Positions 8,234 through 17,968 of a DNA stretch of 64,000 nt are shown in pieces. This DNA is from Streptomyces sp. TBY4 (lineage in GTDB: Bacteria; Actinomycetota; Actinomycetes; Streptomycetales; Streptomycetaceae): positions 186,001 to 250,000 of the forward strand of contig NZ_JANAVF010000006.1 in the NCBI RefSeq assembly GCF_024213195.1, written 5' to 3'. The notes beneath the pieces were generated by a model that worked only from the letters and a program-made list of their open reading frames with translations, had not been told where the DNA came from and did no database searches. How positions within the stretch are numbered: position 1 is the first letter of the stretch; the number at the start of each line of letters is the position of its first letter. The position numbers and the translations under genes were made by a program.

Positions 8234-8249
8234 GTCGTGATGCCGGCGA

Positions 8250-9236
8250 TCAGGCGCGGTACGCCGTCCACATGCTCTTCATGCGGGTCACCTGGCCCGC
8301 GGTGAACTGGTACATGCAGGAGTCGTACGTGTAGTCCATGAAGTTGTGGATCGGGTCGACCCCCGCCTTGCTGGCGCAGGTGTCCCGGCCGGTCGGGCAC
8401 TCGAAGGCCGCGCTCTTCTCGGCCGGGGTGTCCGAGACGGAGTCGCCGGCGCCATTGCAGCCGCCCTGGAAGGTGTGGTAAAGGCCCATCCAGTGGCCGA
8501 CCTCGTGGGTCGCGGTGTCGCCCTCGTTGTAGTTGGCGGCGGAGCCGCCCGGCAGCGAGGTGTCCAGGACGACGACGCCGTCCATCTTCGGCTGGGAGGC
8601 GTAGGAGCTGGGGAAGGTGGCCCAGCCCAGCAGCCCGCCGGAGAGGTTGGCGGTGTAGAAGTTGAGGGCGTTCGCCCCGCCCTTGCGCAGGGTGTTCTTC
8701 ATGTTCTTCTCGGCGGTGGAGCCGGAAGCCAGGTTGTACCAGCTCGCGTTGTCCGTGTAGTCGGTGCCCGCGAGGGTGAACTGGTAGCCGCTGTCGACGT
8801 TTCCGGTGCCCTGGCCGGCGTAGGCCGCGTTGAGGACCGCCAGCTGCTTGCTGATGTCGGTGGCCGTCAGCTTTCCGGTGGTGCCGGAGTGGATGACGTG
8901 GAAGTACACCGGGATGGTCGTGGCGGCCTCGGCGACGCGCAGGCTGCGCGGCTCCTTCGAGATCTTGTCCAGCTTCGCCTTGAGGTCGGCGTCCATGGCC
9001 TTGGACTGGGCCTCGGTGACCTCGTTGGGCTCGGCCGCGTGCTGGTCCTTCGGGCGTGCCACGCGGGCGTTGGCCGCGGCGCCGGAGGCGTCCTCGGCGC
9101 ACACCTCCGCGCCGGTTCCGGCGGCCGCGACCGTCGTGGGGGCGGCGAGCGGGGTGAAGGCCAGGGTCCCGGCGAGTACGGCGGTACCCATCAGGCGGCG
9201 GCGAAGAAGGGGGGATATGCGGGCAAGAGCGCGCAC
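8250..9236 (-). CDS. Secreted zinc metalloprotease, M43 (pappalysin/cytophagalysin)-type
   Basis: The product has 328 residues from a GTG with AGGAG nine bases upstream. A signal peptide (~1-38) and a short pro-region precede the catalytic domain. HEVGHWMGLYH near residue 243 gives the metzincin pattern HExxHxxGxxH, and NFMDYTYDSCM near residue 302 supplies the Met-turn. VIHSGTTG and NFYTANLSGGLLGWATFP are typical of M43 enzymes. It is an extracellular protease, presumably for nutrient acquisition during development. Paired cysteines (~275, 292, 300, 318) could form disulfides. Confidence 0.92.
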   Translation of the reverse strand: MRALARISPLLRRRLMGTAVLAGTLAFTPLAAPTTVAAAGTGAEVCAEDASGAAANARVARPKDQHAAEPNEVTEAQSKAMDADLKAKLDKISKEPRSLRVAEAATTIPVYFHVIHSGTTGKLTATDISKQLAVLNAAYAGQGTGNVDSGYQFTLAGTDYTDNASWYNLASGSTAEKNMKNTLRKGGANALNFYTANLSGGLLGWATFPSSYASQPKMDGVVVLDTSLPGGSAANYNEGDTATHEVGHWMGLYHTFQGGCNGAGDSVSDTPAEKSAAFECPTGRDTCASKAGVDPIHNFMDYTYDSCMYQFTAGQVTRMKSMWTAYRA

Positions 9237-9290
9237 GTGTGCTCCTCGCGAGTGGGGGGTCGAGCGGAGGGATCTCCTCAGCTGGCGGGA

Positions 9291-9321
9291 ATCTTACGTG
9301 CGCATGTCATAAACAGGTCAA
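9291..9321 (-). promoter_or_regulatory. Candidate promoter of the metalloprotease gene
   Basis: On the minus strand TTGACC (9321-9316) is followed after 19 bases by TAAGAT (9296-9291), about 55 bases upstream of the GTG. The -35 and -10 are good, but the spacing is one or two bases longer than ideal. Confidence 0.4.
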
Positions 9322-9359
9322 GTGCTCTACGTAAAAGATTTGTTGCTTCTGATGCCGAA

Positions 9360-9387
9360 GGGGCACCTGGTCTACGCCAAGTGCCCC
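9360..9387 (-). terminator. Terminator of phoD
   Basis: An 11-bp stem (9360-9370 with 9377-9387) has a six-base loop. The one mismatch becomes a G-U pair only in the minus-strand transcript, which assigns it to phoD. Confidence 0.7.
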
Positions 9388-9412
9388 TCTCGACAGGAAA
9401 TCCGACGGAGTG

Positions 9413-11095
9413 TCAGCGCACCGGCTGGGTCACCCGTTCCACCTTCTGGGTCCCGTTCAGCGTCCGGTACGAGCGCGCCCAGGCGGCCGTGGCGTCCTGG
9501 CGCCGCTTGTCCGAGACGACGTAGTAGTCCATCTGGGAACGCTCGGCCGTCACGTCCAGCACGCCGTAGCCGTGGGCGTCCATGTCCAGCCACTTCACGT
9601 GCCGGTTGGCGGCCTTGATCGCCGTCTCGGCGACCAGGGAGGCCGTGTCGGCCGGCACATGCAGCAGGTCGTCGATGTTGTCGGAGGTCACCGACGTCAC
9701 CACGAACTCCACGCCCGCCGACCGCGACCACGGGTAGGTGGCCGCCGTCACCGGGACCTCGTTCGCCCAGGCCATGTGGATGTCACCGGTCAGGAAGACG
9801 GTGTTGCGGACGGAACGGTCCGTCAGGTGCCCCAGCAGCTCCCGGCGGTCGTCCGTGTACCCGTCCCACTGGTCCACGTTGACCGCGAGGCCGCCCGCGG
9901 GCAGGCCGAGCAGCTCGGTCAGGGGCGCCAGCAGGTGCGCCGGCAGCGAGCCGAAGGCCACCGGGGAGATCATCACCGAGGTGCCCACCAGCTTCCAGGT
10001 GGCCTGCGAGCCGGCCAGCCCGGCCTTCAGCCAGTCCAGCTGGGCCCGCCCGGTCAGGGTGCGCTCCGGGTCGTCCACCGCGCCGCTGCCGGTGCCCGCC
10101 TGCTGCGAGCGGAAGGTGCGCAGGTCCAGCAGGTGCAGGTCGGCGAGGGTGCCGAAGCGCAGCCGGCGGTAGACGGTGCCCTCAGTGGAGGTGCGGACCG
10201 GCATCCACTCGAAGTACGCCTGCCGGGCGGCGGCCGCGCGGGCCGCGAAGGAGCCCTCGGTGGCGGGATCGTGGTTCTCGGCGCCGCCGGACCACGTGTC
10301 GTTGGCTATCTCGTGGTCGTCCCAGATCGCGATGACCGGGTGGGCCTGGTGCAGGGCCTGCAGATCGGGGTCGGTCTTGTACTTCCCGTGCCGGGTGCGG
10401 TAGTCGGCCAGGGTGAGGATCTCGTGCAGCGGCTCGTGCTGCCGTACGACGTACTTCGCCTCGGGGTAGCCGCCGCTCTGGTACTCGTAGATGTAGTCGC
10501 CCAGGTGCAGTACGGCGTCCAGGTCGGCCCGCGCGGCCAGGTGGCGGTACGCGGAGAAGTAGCCGGACTCCCAGTTGGCGCAGGAGACCACGCCGAAGCG
10601 GACCCCGGCGGGCGCGGCCGAGTCTGCGGGGGCGGTACGGGTGCGCCCGGCCGGGGAGACGGTGGCGCCGGCGGTGAACCGGTACCAGTACGCCGTCTGC
10701 GGCCGCAGGCCCCGTACATCGGCCTTGACGGTGTGGTCGGAGGCCGCGCTCGCGGTGACGGTGCCGCTCGCGACGATCCGGGAGAAGGCCTTGTCCTCGG
10801 CGACCTCCCAGCCCACCGCGACGGCCGGACCCGCGCCGGAGCCCGGTACGGCCGCGGCGGTCGGGGTGACGCGGGTCCACAGCAGGACCCCGTCGGGGAG
10901 CGGGTCGCCCGAGGCGACGCCGTGCAGGAAGGAGGGTGCGTCGGTGGTGCCCGTGGCGGCGTGGGCGGCTTCGGCGCCCAGCGCGGCGATCGGGACGAGT
11001 GCCGCCGTGGCCGCCGCGGCCAGGACGACCGTACGGCGGCGGGGAGTCGGCGCAGGCGCCGATTCCGGTGCGGAAGGGGAGAGTTGACTGGTCAC
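9413..11095 (-). CDS. phoD: Alkaline phosphatase/phosphodiesterase PhoD
   Basis: The product has 560 residues from a GTG. A twin-arginine signal (TPRRRTVVLAAAATA, residues ~17-48) indicates Tat export. PhoD-family motifs are in order: FGVVSCANWESGYFSAYRHL, HLGDYIYEY, WDDHEIANDTW, LDLRTFRSQ and a C-terminal VFLTGDIHMAW. Together these bind the Fe/Ca active-site metals. An N-terminal fibronectin-like domain (~45-150) is usual in this family. The enzyme releases phosphate from mono- and diesters outside the cell. In Streptomyces phoD is a PhoP-regulated gene, but I see no clear PHO box within 120 bases upstream. Confidence 0.95.
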   Translation of the reverse strand: MTSQLSPSAPESAPAPTPRRRTVVLAAAATAALVPIAALGAEAAHAATGTTDAPSFLHGVASGDPLPDGVLLWTRVTPTAAAVPGSGAGPAVAVGWEVAEDKAFSRIVASGTVTASAASDHTVKADVRGLRPQTAYWYRFTAGATVSPAGRTRTAPADSAAPAGVRFGVVSCANWESGYFSAYRHLAARADLDAVLHLGDYIYEYQSGGYPEAKYVVRQHEPLHEILTLADYRTRHGKYKTDPDLQALHQAHPVIAIWDDHEIANDTWSGGAENHDPATEGSFAARAAAARQAYFEWMPVRTSTEGTVYRRLRFGTLADLHLLDLRTFRSQQAGTGSGAVDDPERTLTGRAQLDWLKAGLAGSQATWKLVGTSVMISPVAFGSLPAHLLAPLTELLGLPAGGLAVNVDQWDGYTDDRRELLGHLTDRSVRNTVFLTGDIHMAWANEVPVTAATYPWSRSAGVEFVVTSVTSDNIDDLLHVPADTASLVAETAIKAANRHVKWLDMDAHGYGVLDVTAERSQMDYYVVSDKRRQDATAAWARSYRTLNGTQKVERVTQPVR

Positions 11096-11103
11096 GGATG
11101 ATC

Positions 11104-11109
11104 ATATTA
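11104..11109 (-). promoter_or_regulatory. Candidate -10 element placing phoD in leaderless position
   Basis: TAATAT on the minus strand ends eight bases before the GTG start. No Shine-Dalgarno sequence is seen, so a transcript starting at or next to the GTG is plausible. No good -35 is visible, which is compatible with an activator-dependent promoter. Confidence 0.35.
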
Positions 11110-11148
11110 CCGACGGGTATGGGATCCGGACCAGCCCCGGAAAAGCAA

Positions 11149-11181
11149 CGGACGGGCGAACTCTGGGAGTTCGCCCGTCCG
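11149..11181 (-). terminator. Terminator after the DsbA-like gene
   Basis: A 15-bp perfect stem (11149-11163 with 11167-11181) and a three-base loop lie 29 bases downstream of the thioredoxin-like gene. It insulates phoD. Confidence 0.85.
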
Positions 11182-11209
11182 TCGGGGTGCTGCGAGGGGA
11201 GGAGAGGGG

Positions 11210-12007
11210 TCAGCCCGCGATGGCCTTGTCGATCGCCGCCGTGAACGCCTCGGGCGTCTGCGGCAGCGGGTCGATCTTCTTGCCGTCCATCTTCAGCGTC
11301 GGGGTGCCCGTGGCACCGCTCTTGTCGAAGGCCTTGGACATCTCCAGCGCCCACCGGTCGTAGGTGCCCTCCTCGACCGCCTTCTTGAACTCGGCGTTCC
11401 CCTTGAGGGCCGGGACCTGGTCCGCGACCGTCAGCAGGTAGGCGTCCTTGGCGAACTTGTCGTCCTTCTCCTCCGGGTGGTTGGCCGCGGAGTAGAGGGC
11501 CGTCTTGTACTCGAGGAAGGCCTCGGAGCTGACGTTGAGCGCCGCGCCCAGCGCGCTCAGGGCGTTCTTCGAGCCGCTGCCGGGGAAGCCCTTGTCGAGG
11601 AAGGTGGCGCCGATGTACTGGATCTTGTACTTGCCGGCGTCGAGGTCCGTCTTGATCTGCGGGCCGACCGCCTGCTCGAAGCTCGCGCAGACCGGGCAGC
11701 GCGCGTCCTCGTACAGCTCCAGGGTCTTCTTCGCGTCGGCCTTGCCGACGACCACCGTCGTGTTGTTCTCGCCCGAGGTGTTCTTCGGCGCGACCAGGGG
11801 GGCGTCGGCGGCCTTGTCCCAGGCGCTCGGCTGGTTGGCCTGGACGACGGCGTAGCCGACGCCGCCGGCCAGGGCGAGGGCGGCCACGACGCCGCCCGCC
11901 ACGAACACCTGCCGGCGGACCTTGGCCTTCTTGGCCTGCTGCTCGCGCTCCAGGCGCAGCCGCTCGCGGGCCGCCGCCTTGTTCGCCTGGCTGTTGCGTG
12001 CGCTCAT
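11210..12007 (-). CDS. Membrane-anchored DsbA-like thioredoxin-domain protein (1)
   Basis: The product has 265 residues from the ATG at 12007 (GGAGA upstream). A highly charged cytoplasmic N-terminus (~1-32) and one membrane helix (33-56) are followed by an extracytoplasmic DsbA/thioredoxin domain with active-site C104-P-V-C107. A cis-Pro loop (GTPTLKMDG) lies near residue 235. The N-terminal ERLRLEREQQAKKAKVRRQ segment is shared with the second paralogue at 42349. It probably handles disulfides of exported proteins; four secreted Cys-containing products are encoded within 10 kb. Confidence 0.88.
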   Translation of the reverse strand: MSARNSQANKAAARERLRLEREQQAKKAKVRRQVFVAGGVVAALALAGGVGYAVVQANQPSAWDKAADAPLVAPKNTSGENNTTVVVGKADAKKTLELYEDARCPVCASFEQAVGPQIKTDLDAGKYKIQYIGATFLDKGFPGSGSKNALSALGAALNVSSEAFLEYKTALYSAANHPEEKDDKFAKDAYLLTVADQVPALKGNAEFKKAVEEGTYDRWALEMSKAFDKSGATGTPTLKMDGKKIDPLPQTPEAFTAAIDKAIAG

Positions 12008-12072
12008 CGTTCTCTCCGTGGGGTGTGGCTCCGCGGTGGAGCCGGCTGGAATGGGGGGACTGTCCTCGTACG

Positions 12073-12762
12073 TCAGGCGCTGACGAACGCGCCGTGTGCG
12101 CGAGGAGGTCCCCGCCGGCCCACGGAGTGCGCGGGGAAGCGGGTACGGGCCACCGTGCTCCGCAGCGACGCCGGCGGCGAGAGCCGTACGGGAGCCAGGG
12201 CCCGCGCCGCACGGGCCGCGGCCATCCGCAGCGGACGGAAGGCGCAGGCGGAGGCCGCGCTCAGCAGCCGGCCGAGCGCCCGCTCCCCGCGGTGCAGCCA
12301 CAGCGAGGCGAGCAGTCCGACCGATACGTGCGCCCCCAGCAGCAGCCAGGGCGCCCACGGACCGGGTGCCGCCAGCACCGCGGCCTGCTCGGCGGGCCCG
12401 CCCACCTCGGCCAGCGCCCCGCCCACCGGACCGCCCCCGCAGAAGTCGGCCAGGCCCATGGCGCGCAGCGGACCCGAGACGGGGCCGCCCGCGGGGCCGT
12501 AGCAGAGGTGCTGGCCGGAGGTCAGGACGGTGTCGGCGGCCAGTTCCAGGGGGACCAGCAGCCCGGCGATGTGACCAAGGCCTCGCTCGCGTCCGGCCAG
12601 GGCGAAGGCGATCGCGAACACCGCGGCGAAGGCCCCCGCCACCAGGGCGGGAGGCAGCGGTACCCGGGAGAGCAGGACGTGGGAGCCGGTCGAGAGCAGC
12701 ACGACGACCGCGCTGAACAGCGCGGCCCGCAGCCCTCGGAGACCCACCCCGGATATGTCCAT
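12073..12762 (-). CDS. Integral membrane protein of unknown function
   Basis: The product has 229 residues from the ATG at 12762. About five hydrophobic segments are visible (~8-30, 33-52, 60-80, 125-155), followed by an Arg/Ala-rich C-terminal tail. A Gly/Pro-rich loop containing two cysteines lies at ~85-105. No family is recognised. It lies 65 bases upstream of the DsbA-like gene on the same strand and may be co-transcribed. The C-terminal ~60 residues are strongly basic and could be cytoplasmic. Confidence 0.65.
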   Translation of the reverse strand: MDISGVGLRGLRAALFSAVVVLLSTGSHVLLSRVPLPPALVAGAFAAVFAIAFALAGRERGLGHIAGLLVPLELAADTVLTSGQHLCYGPAGGPVSGPLRAMGLADFCGGGPVGGALAEVGGPAEQAAVLAAPGPWAPWLLLGAHVSVGLLASLWLHRGERALGRLLSAASACAFRPLRMAAARAARALAPVRLSPPASLRSTVARTRFPAHSVGRRGPPRAHGAFVSA

Positions 12763-12812
12763 CGTCGCGAGTGTGCCATGCGTCCCTGTGGGGGCGGGCC
12801 CTAGGTCCCGGA

Positions 12813-14138
12813 CTAGGGGAGGATCCGGCCGTTGCGGAAGAGGTCCACGAAGATCTGGTGGTCGGCTCGGGCCCGGGCGCCGTAGGCGTGGGCGAAGTCC
12901 ACCAGCAGCTCCGCGAAGCCCTCCTCGTCGGCGGCGATGGCCGCGTCGATGGCCCGCTCGGTGGAGAACGGGACCAGCGTGTGGCCGCTCTCCTGCTCGT
13001 CCGCCGCGCCGTGCATGGTCGCCGTGGCCCGGCCCAGGTCCGCGACCACGGCCGCGATCTCCTCCGGGTCGTCCAGGTCCGACCAGTCCAGGTCCACTGC
13101 GTACGGGGAGACCTCCGCGACCAGCTGCCCGGCCCCGTCCAGCTCCGTCCAGCCGAGCCACGGGTCGGCGTGCGCCTGCAGGGCCCGCTGGGAGATCACG
13201 GTGCGGTGCCCCTCGTGCCGGAAGTACTCGCGCACCGACCGGTCGGTGACGTGCCGGGACACGGCCGGGGTCTGCGCCTGCTTGAGGTAGATCACGACGT
13301 CGTTCTCCAGGGCGTCGCTGTGCCCCTCCAGCAGGATGTTGTACGAGGGCAGGCCCGCCGAGCCGATCCCGATGCCCCGCCGGCCGACCACGTCCTTGAC
13401 CCGGTAGGAGTCCGGGCGGACCAGGGACTCGTCGGGAAGTGTCTCCAGGTACCCGTCGAAGGCGGCGAGCACCTTGTACCGGGTGGCCGCGTCCAGCTCG
13501 ATGGTGCCGGGGCCGGGGGAGAAGCGGCGCTCGAACTCGCGGATCTCGGTCATCGAGTCGAGGAGCGAGAAGCGGGTGCGGCGGCGGGCGGCGCGCAGGG
13601 CCTCCAGCAGCGGGCCCTCGGCGGTGTCCAGGGTGAAGGCGGGGACCTCCTCGTGCTTGGCGCCCGTGGCCAGCGCGTGGATGCGCTCCCGGTAGGCGGC
13701 CGCGTAGATCCGTACCAGCTCGCTGATCTGGTCGTCGCTGAGCGCCTTGGTCTAGCCGAGCAGGGCGACCGAGGCGGAGAACCGCTTCAGGTCCCAGGTG
13801 AAGGGGCCCACGTAGGCCTCGTCGAAGTCGTTGACGTTGAAGACCAGCCGGCCGTTGGCGTTCATGTAGGTGCCGAAGTTCTCGGCGTGCAGATCGCCGT
13901 GGATCCACACCCGGCCGGTGCGCTCGTCCAGGTAGGGGCCGCCGTGCCGCTCGTGCTCCAGGTCGGCGTAGAACAGGCAGGCGGTGCCCCGGTAGAAGGC
14001 GAAGGCCGAGGCCGCCATCTTGCGGAACTTGACCCGGAAGGCCGCGGGGTCGGCGGTGATCAGCTCGCCGAAGGCGGTGCCGAACACGTCGAGTATCTGC
14101 TCGGCGCGCTGCTCGTCGGTCGGCTCGGGAACCGCCAT
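12813..14138 (-). pseudogene. DUF2252 gene interrupted by an in-frame TAG
   Basis: The frame opens at the ATG at 14138, with AGGAGG in good position, and reads 128 codons. These include the kinase-like motifs WIHGDLHAENFG and VNDFDEAYVGPF. It meets TAG at 13752-13754, after ASVALLG. The same frame continues without another stop for 312 codons (TKALSDDQISELVRIYAAAY and onward) to 12813, covering the rest of a DUF2252 protein. The total of about 440 residues is the usual family length. A single base change, for example TGG or CAG to TAG, explains it. Sequencing error or readthrough is possible. The fold is related to aminoglycoside phosphotransferases, and the substrate is unknown. Confidence 0.85.
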
Positions 14139-14296
14139 GGGGGGTGCCTCCTGGTGGTACGGGGTGGATCGCATTTCGGACAGTTGTCCTTGGGTCTGCA
14201 ACGGACGAAGGTACCCGTCGGTGCCCGTCTTCTGTCACCGGGGCCACGTAGGATTCATAGCTGCCGCCCCCTCTCTCCCGCCCGGAGGCCCCCACC

Positions 14297-17200
14297 GTGA
14301 CCAAGACGCCGTTCACGCACCTGCACGTCCACACCCAGTACTCCCTGCTGGACGGTGCCGCGCGGCTGAAGGACATGTTCAACGCGTGCAACGAGATGGG
14401 CATGACGCACATCGCCATGTCCGACCACGGCAACCTGCACGGGGCGTATGACTTCTTCCACACCGCGAAGAAGGCCGGTGTGACGCCGATCATCGGCATC
14501 GAGGCGTACGTGGCCCCGGAGTCCCGGCGCAACAAGCGGCGCATCCAGTGGGGCCAGCCCCACCAGAAGCGCGACGACGTGTCCGGTTCCGGTGGTTACA
14601 CCCACAAGACGATCTGGGCGGCGAACTCCACCGGGCTGCACAACCTCTTCCGGCTGTCCTCCGACGCGTACGCCGAGGGCTGGCTGACCAAGTGGCCGCG
14701 CATGGACAAGGAGACGATCTCCCAGTGGTCGGAGGGGCTGATCGCCTCCACCGGCTGCCCCTCCGGCGAGGTGCAGACCAGGCTGCGCCTCGGCCAGTTC
14801 GACGAGGCCGTGCAGGCCGCCTCCGACTACAAGGACATCTTCGGCGAGGGGCGCTACTTCCTGGAGCTGATGGACCACGGCATCGAGATCGAGCGCCGGG
14901 TCCGCGACGGTCTGCTGGAGATCGGCAAGAAGCTCGGCATCCCGCCGCTGGTGACGAACGACTCGCACTACACGTACGCCCACGAGGCCGGCGCCCACGA
15001 CGCCCTGCTCTGCATCCAGACCGGCAAGAACCTCTCGGACCCGGACCGCTTCCGCTTCGACGGCACCGGCTACTACCTGAAGTCCACGGACGAGATGTAC
15101 GCGGTCGACTCCTCGGACGCCTGGCAGGAGGGCTGCGCCAACACCCTCCTGGTGGCCGAGCAGATCGACACCACCGGCATGTTCGAGGCCAAGAACCTCA
15201 TGCCGAAGTTCGAGATCCCCGAAGAGGGCTACACGGAGATCACCTGGTTCCGCGAGGAGGTGCGGCGCGGCATGGCCCGCCGCTACCCCGGAGGCGTCCC
15301 TGAGGACCGCCAGCGCCAGGCCGAGTACGAGCTCGACGTCATCATCCAGATGGGGTTCCCCGGCTACTTCCTCGTCGTCGCCGACTTCATCATGTGGGCC
15401 AAGAACCAGGGCATCGCGGTGGGCCCCGGCCGAGGCTCCGCCGCCGGCTCGATCGTCGCGTACGCCATGGGCATCACCGACCTCGACCCGATCACCCACG
15501 GCCTGATCTTCGAGCGGTTCCTCAACCCCGAGCGCGTCTCCATGCCCGATGTCGACATCGACTTCGACGAGCGCAGGCGCGTCGAAGTGATCCGGTACGT
15601 GACCGAGAAGTACGGCGACGACAAGGTCGCCATGATCGGCACGTACGGAAAGATCAAGGCGAAGAACGCCATCAAGGACTCGGCCCGCGTCCTCGGCTAC
15701 CCGTACGCCATGGGCGACCGGCTCACCAAGGCCATGCCCGCCGACGTCCTCGGCAAGGGCATCGACCTCAACGGCATCACCGACCCCTCGCACCCGCGCT
15801 ACGGCGAGGCCGGCGAGATCCGCGCGATGTACGAGAACGAGCCAGACGTCAAGAAGGTCATCGACACCGCCCGCGGCGTCGAGGGCCTGGTCCGCCAGAT
15901 GGGCGTGCACGCCGCCGGCGTGATCATGTCCAGCGAGCCGATCGTCGACCACGCGCCGATCTGGGTGCGGCACACGGACGGCGTGACCATCACGCAGTGG
16001 GACTACCCCCAGTGCGAGTCGCTCGGCCTGATCAAGATGGACTTCCTCGGCCTGCGCAACCTCACGATCATGGACGACGCCGTCAAGATGGTGAAGGCCA
16101 ACAAGGGGATCGACCTCGACCTCCTCGGCCTGCCGCTCGACGACCCCAAGACCTTCGAACTGCTCGGCCGCGGTGACACGCTCGGCGTCTTCCAGTTCGA
16201 CGGCGGGCCCATGCGCTCCCTGCTGCGCCTGATGAAGCCCGACAACTTCGAGGACATCTCCGCCGTCTCGGCCCTGTACCGGCCGGGCCCGATGGGCATG
16301 AACTCGCACACGAACTACGCCCTGCGCAAGAACAAGCAGCAGGAGATCACCCCGATCCACCCGGAGCTGGAGGAGCCGCTCAGGGAGATCCTCGGCGTCA
16401 CCTACGGCCTCATCGTGTACCAGGAGCAGGTGCAGAAGGCCGCCCAGATCATCGCCGGGTACTCCCTCGGCGAGGCCGACATCCTGCGCCGCGTGATGGG
16501 CAAGAAGAAGCCCGAGGAACTGGCGAAGAACTTCGTCATCTTCGAGGCGGGCGCCAAGGAGAAGGGCTTCAGCGACCAGGCCATCAAGGCGCTCTGGGAC
16601 GTCCTGGTCCCCTTCGCCGGCTACGCCTTCAACAAGGCCCACTCGGCCGCGTACGGCCTGGTCTCCTACTGGACCGCCTACCTCAAGGCCAATTTCCCGG
16701 CCGAGTACATGGCGGGCCTGCTCACCTCGGTCAAGGACGACAAGGACAAGTCCGCGATCTACCTGAACGAGTGCCGCCGCATGGGCATCAAGGTGCTCCC
16801 GCCGAACGTGAACGAGTCGGAGGCGAACTTCGCCGCCCAGGGCGACGACGTGATCCTCTTCGGCCTCACCGCCGTGCGCAACGTCGGCCAGAACGTCGTC
16901 GAGTCGATCATCAAGACCAGGAAGGCCAAGGGGAAGTACTCCACCTTCCCGGACTTCCTGGACAAGGTCGAGGCCGTCGTCTGCAACAAGCGCACCGTCG
17001 AGTCCCTGATCAAGGCCGGCGCCTTCGACGAGATGGGCCACACCCGCAAGGGCCTGGTCGCCCACCACGAACCGATGATCGACAACGTGGTCGCCGTCAA
17101 GCGCAAGGAGGCCGAGGGGCAGTTCGACCTCTTCGGCGGAATGGGCGACGAGGACGCGGGCGACGAGCCCGGCTTCGGCCTCGACGTGGAGTTCTCCGAC

Positions 17201-17842
17201 GTCGAGTGGGAGAAGTCCTACCTGCTCGCCCAGGAGCGCGAGATGCTCGGGCTCTACGTCTCCGACCACCCGCTCTTCGGCCTGGAGCACGTCCTCTCCG
17301 ACAAGACCGACGCGGGCATCTCCCAGCTCACCGGCGGCGAGCACTCCGACGGGGCCGTCGTCACCATCGGCGGCATCATCTCGGGCCTCCAGCGCAAGAT
17401 GACCAAGCAGGGCAACGCCTGGGCCATCGCCACCGTCGAGGACCTGGCCGGCTCCATCGAATGCATGTTCTTCCCGGCGACCTACCAGCTCGTCTCCACG
17501 CAGCTGGTCGAGGACACCGTCGTCTTCGTCAAGGGCCGCCTGGACAAGCGCGAGGACGTCCCCCGGCTGGTCGCCATGGAGATGATGGTCCCCGACCTCT
17601 CCAACGCCGGCACCAACGCCCCCGTCGTCCTCACCATCCCGACCGTCAAGGTCACCCCGCCGATGGTGACCCGGCTCGGCGAGATCCTCCGCCACCACCA
17701 GGGCAACAGCGAGGTCCGGATCAAGCTCCAGGGGCCGCGCACCACCACCGTGCTCCGGCTCGACAAGCACCGGGTCAAGCCGGACCCGGCGCTCTTCGGC
17801 GACCTGAAGGTGCTGCTCGGGCCGTCCTGCCTGGCCGGGTAG
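14297..17842 (+). CDS. dnaE: DNA polymerase III alpha subunit
   Basis: The product has 1181 residues from a GTG with GGAGG upstream, the usual length of DnaE1. The N-terminal PHP domain (HLHVHTQYSLLDG at ~8, CPSGEV near residue 155) is followed by the polymerase core with catalytic aspartates D418 and D420 in PDVDIDFDE, and by GPGRGSAAGS. A helix-hairpin-helix tract (~840-880) and an OB-fold (~1005-1080) follow, then the tau-binding tail. It is the essential replicative polymerase. It stands alone with its own terminator. Confidence 0.98.
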   Translation: MTKTPFTHLHVHTQYSLLDGAARLKDMFNACNEMGMTHIAMSDHGNLHGAYDFFHTAKKAGVTPIIGIEAYVAPESRRNKRRIQWGQPHQKRDDVSGSGGYTHKTIWAANSTGLHNLFRLSSDAYAEGWLTKWPRMDKETISQWSEGLIASTGCPSGEVQTRLRLGQFDEAVQAASDYKDIFGEGRYFLELMDHGIEIERRVRDGLLEIGKKLGIPPLVTNDSHYTYAHEAGAHDALLCIQTGKNLSDPDRFRFDGTGYYLKSTDEMYAVDSSDAWQEGCANTLLVAEQIDTTGMFEAKNLMPKFEIPEEGYTEITWFREEVRRGMARRYPGGVPEDRQRQAEYELDVIIQMGFPGYFLVVADFIMWAKNQGIAVGPGRGSAAGSIVAYAMGITDLDPITHGLIFERFLNPERVSMPDVDIDFDERRRVEVIRYVTEKYGDDKVAMIGTYGKIKAKNAIKDSARVLGYPYAMGDRLTKAMPADVLGKGIDLNGITDPSHPRYGEAGEIRAMYENEPDVKKVIDTARGVEGLVRQMGVHAAGVIMSSEPIVDHAPIWVRHTDGVTITQWDYPQCESLGLIKMDFLGLRNLTIMDDAVKMVKANKGIDLDLLGLPLDDPKTFELLGRGDTLGVFQFDGGPMRSLLRLMKPDNFEDISAVSALYRPGPMGMNSHTNYALRKNKQQEITPIHPELEEPLREILGVTYGLIVYQEQVQKAAQIIAGYSLGEADILRRVMGKKKPEELAKNFVIFEAGAKEKGFSDQAIKALWDVLVPFAGYAFNKAHSAAYGLVSYWTAYLKANFPAEYMAGLLTSVKDDKDKSAIYLNECRRMGIKVLPPNVNESEANFAAQGDDVILFGLTAVRNVGQNVVESIIKTRKAKGKYSTFPDFLDKVEAVVCNKRTVESLIKAGAFDEMGHTRKGLVAHHEPMIDNVVAVKRKEAEGQFDLFGGMGDEDAGDEPGFGLDVEFSDVEWEKSYLLAQEREMLGLYVSDHPLFGLEHVLSDKTDAGISQLTGGEHSDGAVVTIGGIISGLQRKMTKQGNAWAIATVEDLAGSIECMFFPATYQLVSTQLVEDTVVFVKGRLDKREDVPRLVAMEMMVPDLSNAGTNAPVVLTIPTVKVTPPMVTRLGEILRHHQGNSEVRIKLQGPRTTTVLRLDKHRVKPDPALFGDLKVLLGPSCLAG

Positions 17843-17852
17843 CCGGCGGGCG

Positions 17853-17877
17853 CGGCGCTTCCGCGGGGGAAGCGCCG
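17853..17877 (+). terminator. Terminator of dnaE
   Basis: A 10-bp perfect stem (CGGCGCTTCC, 17853-17862, with 17868-17877) lies 11 bases after the dnaE stop. Confidence 0.75.
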
Positions 17878-17968
17878 GGCCGGGTGTTTCGCCGCCGGGC
17901 ACGCATGATGTGATCACCCGTGGGAGGGACTGCTCGTCTCGCTTCATCACCAGGGGGGAATCTTGCGC

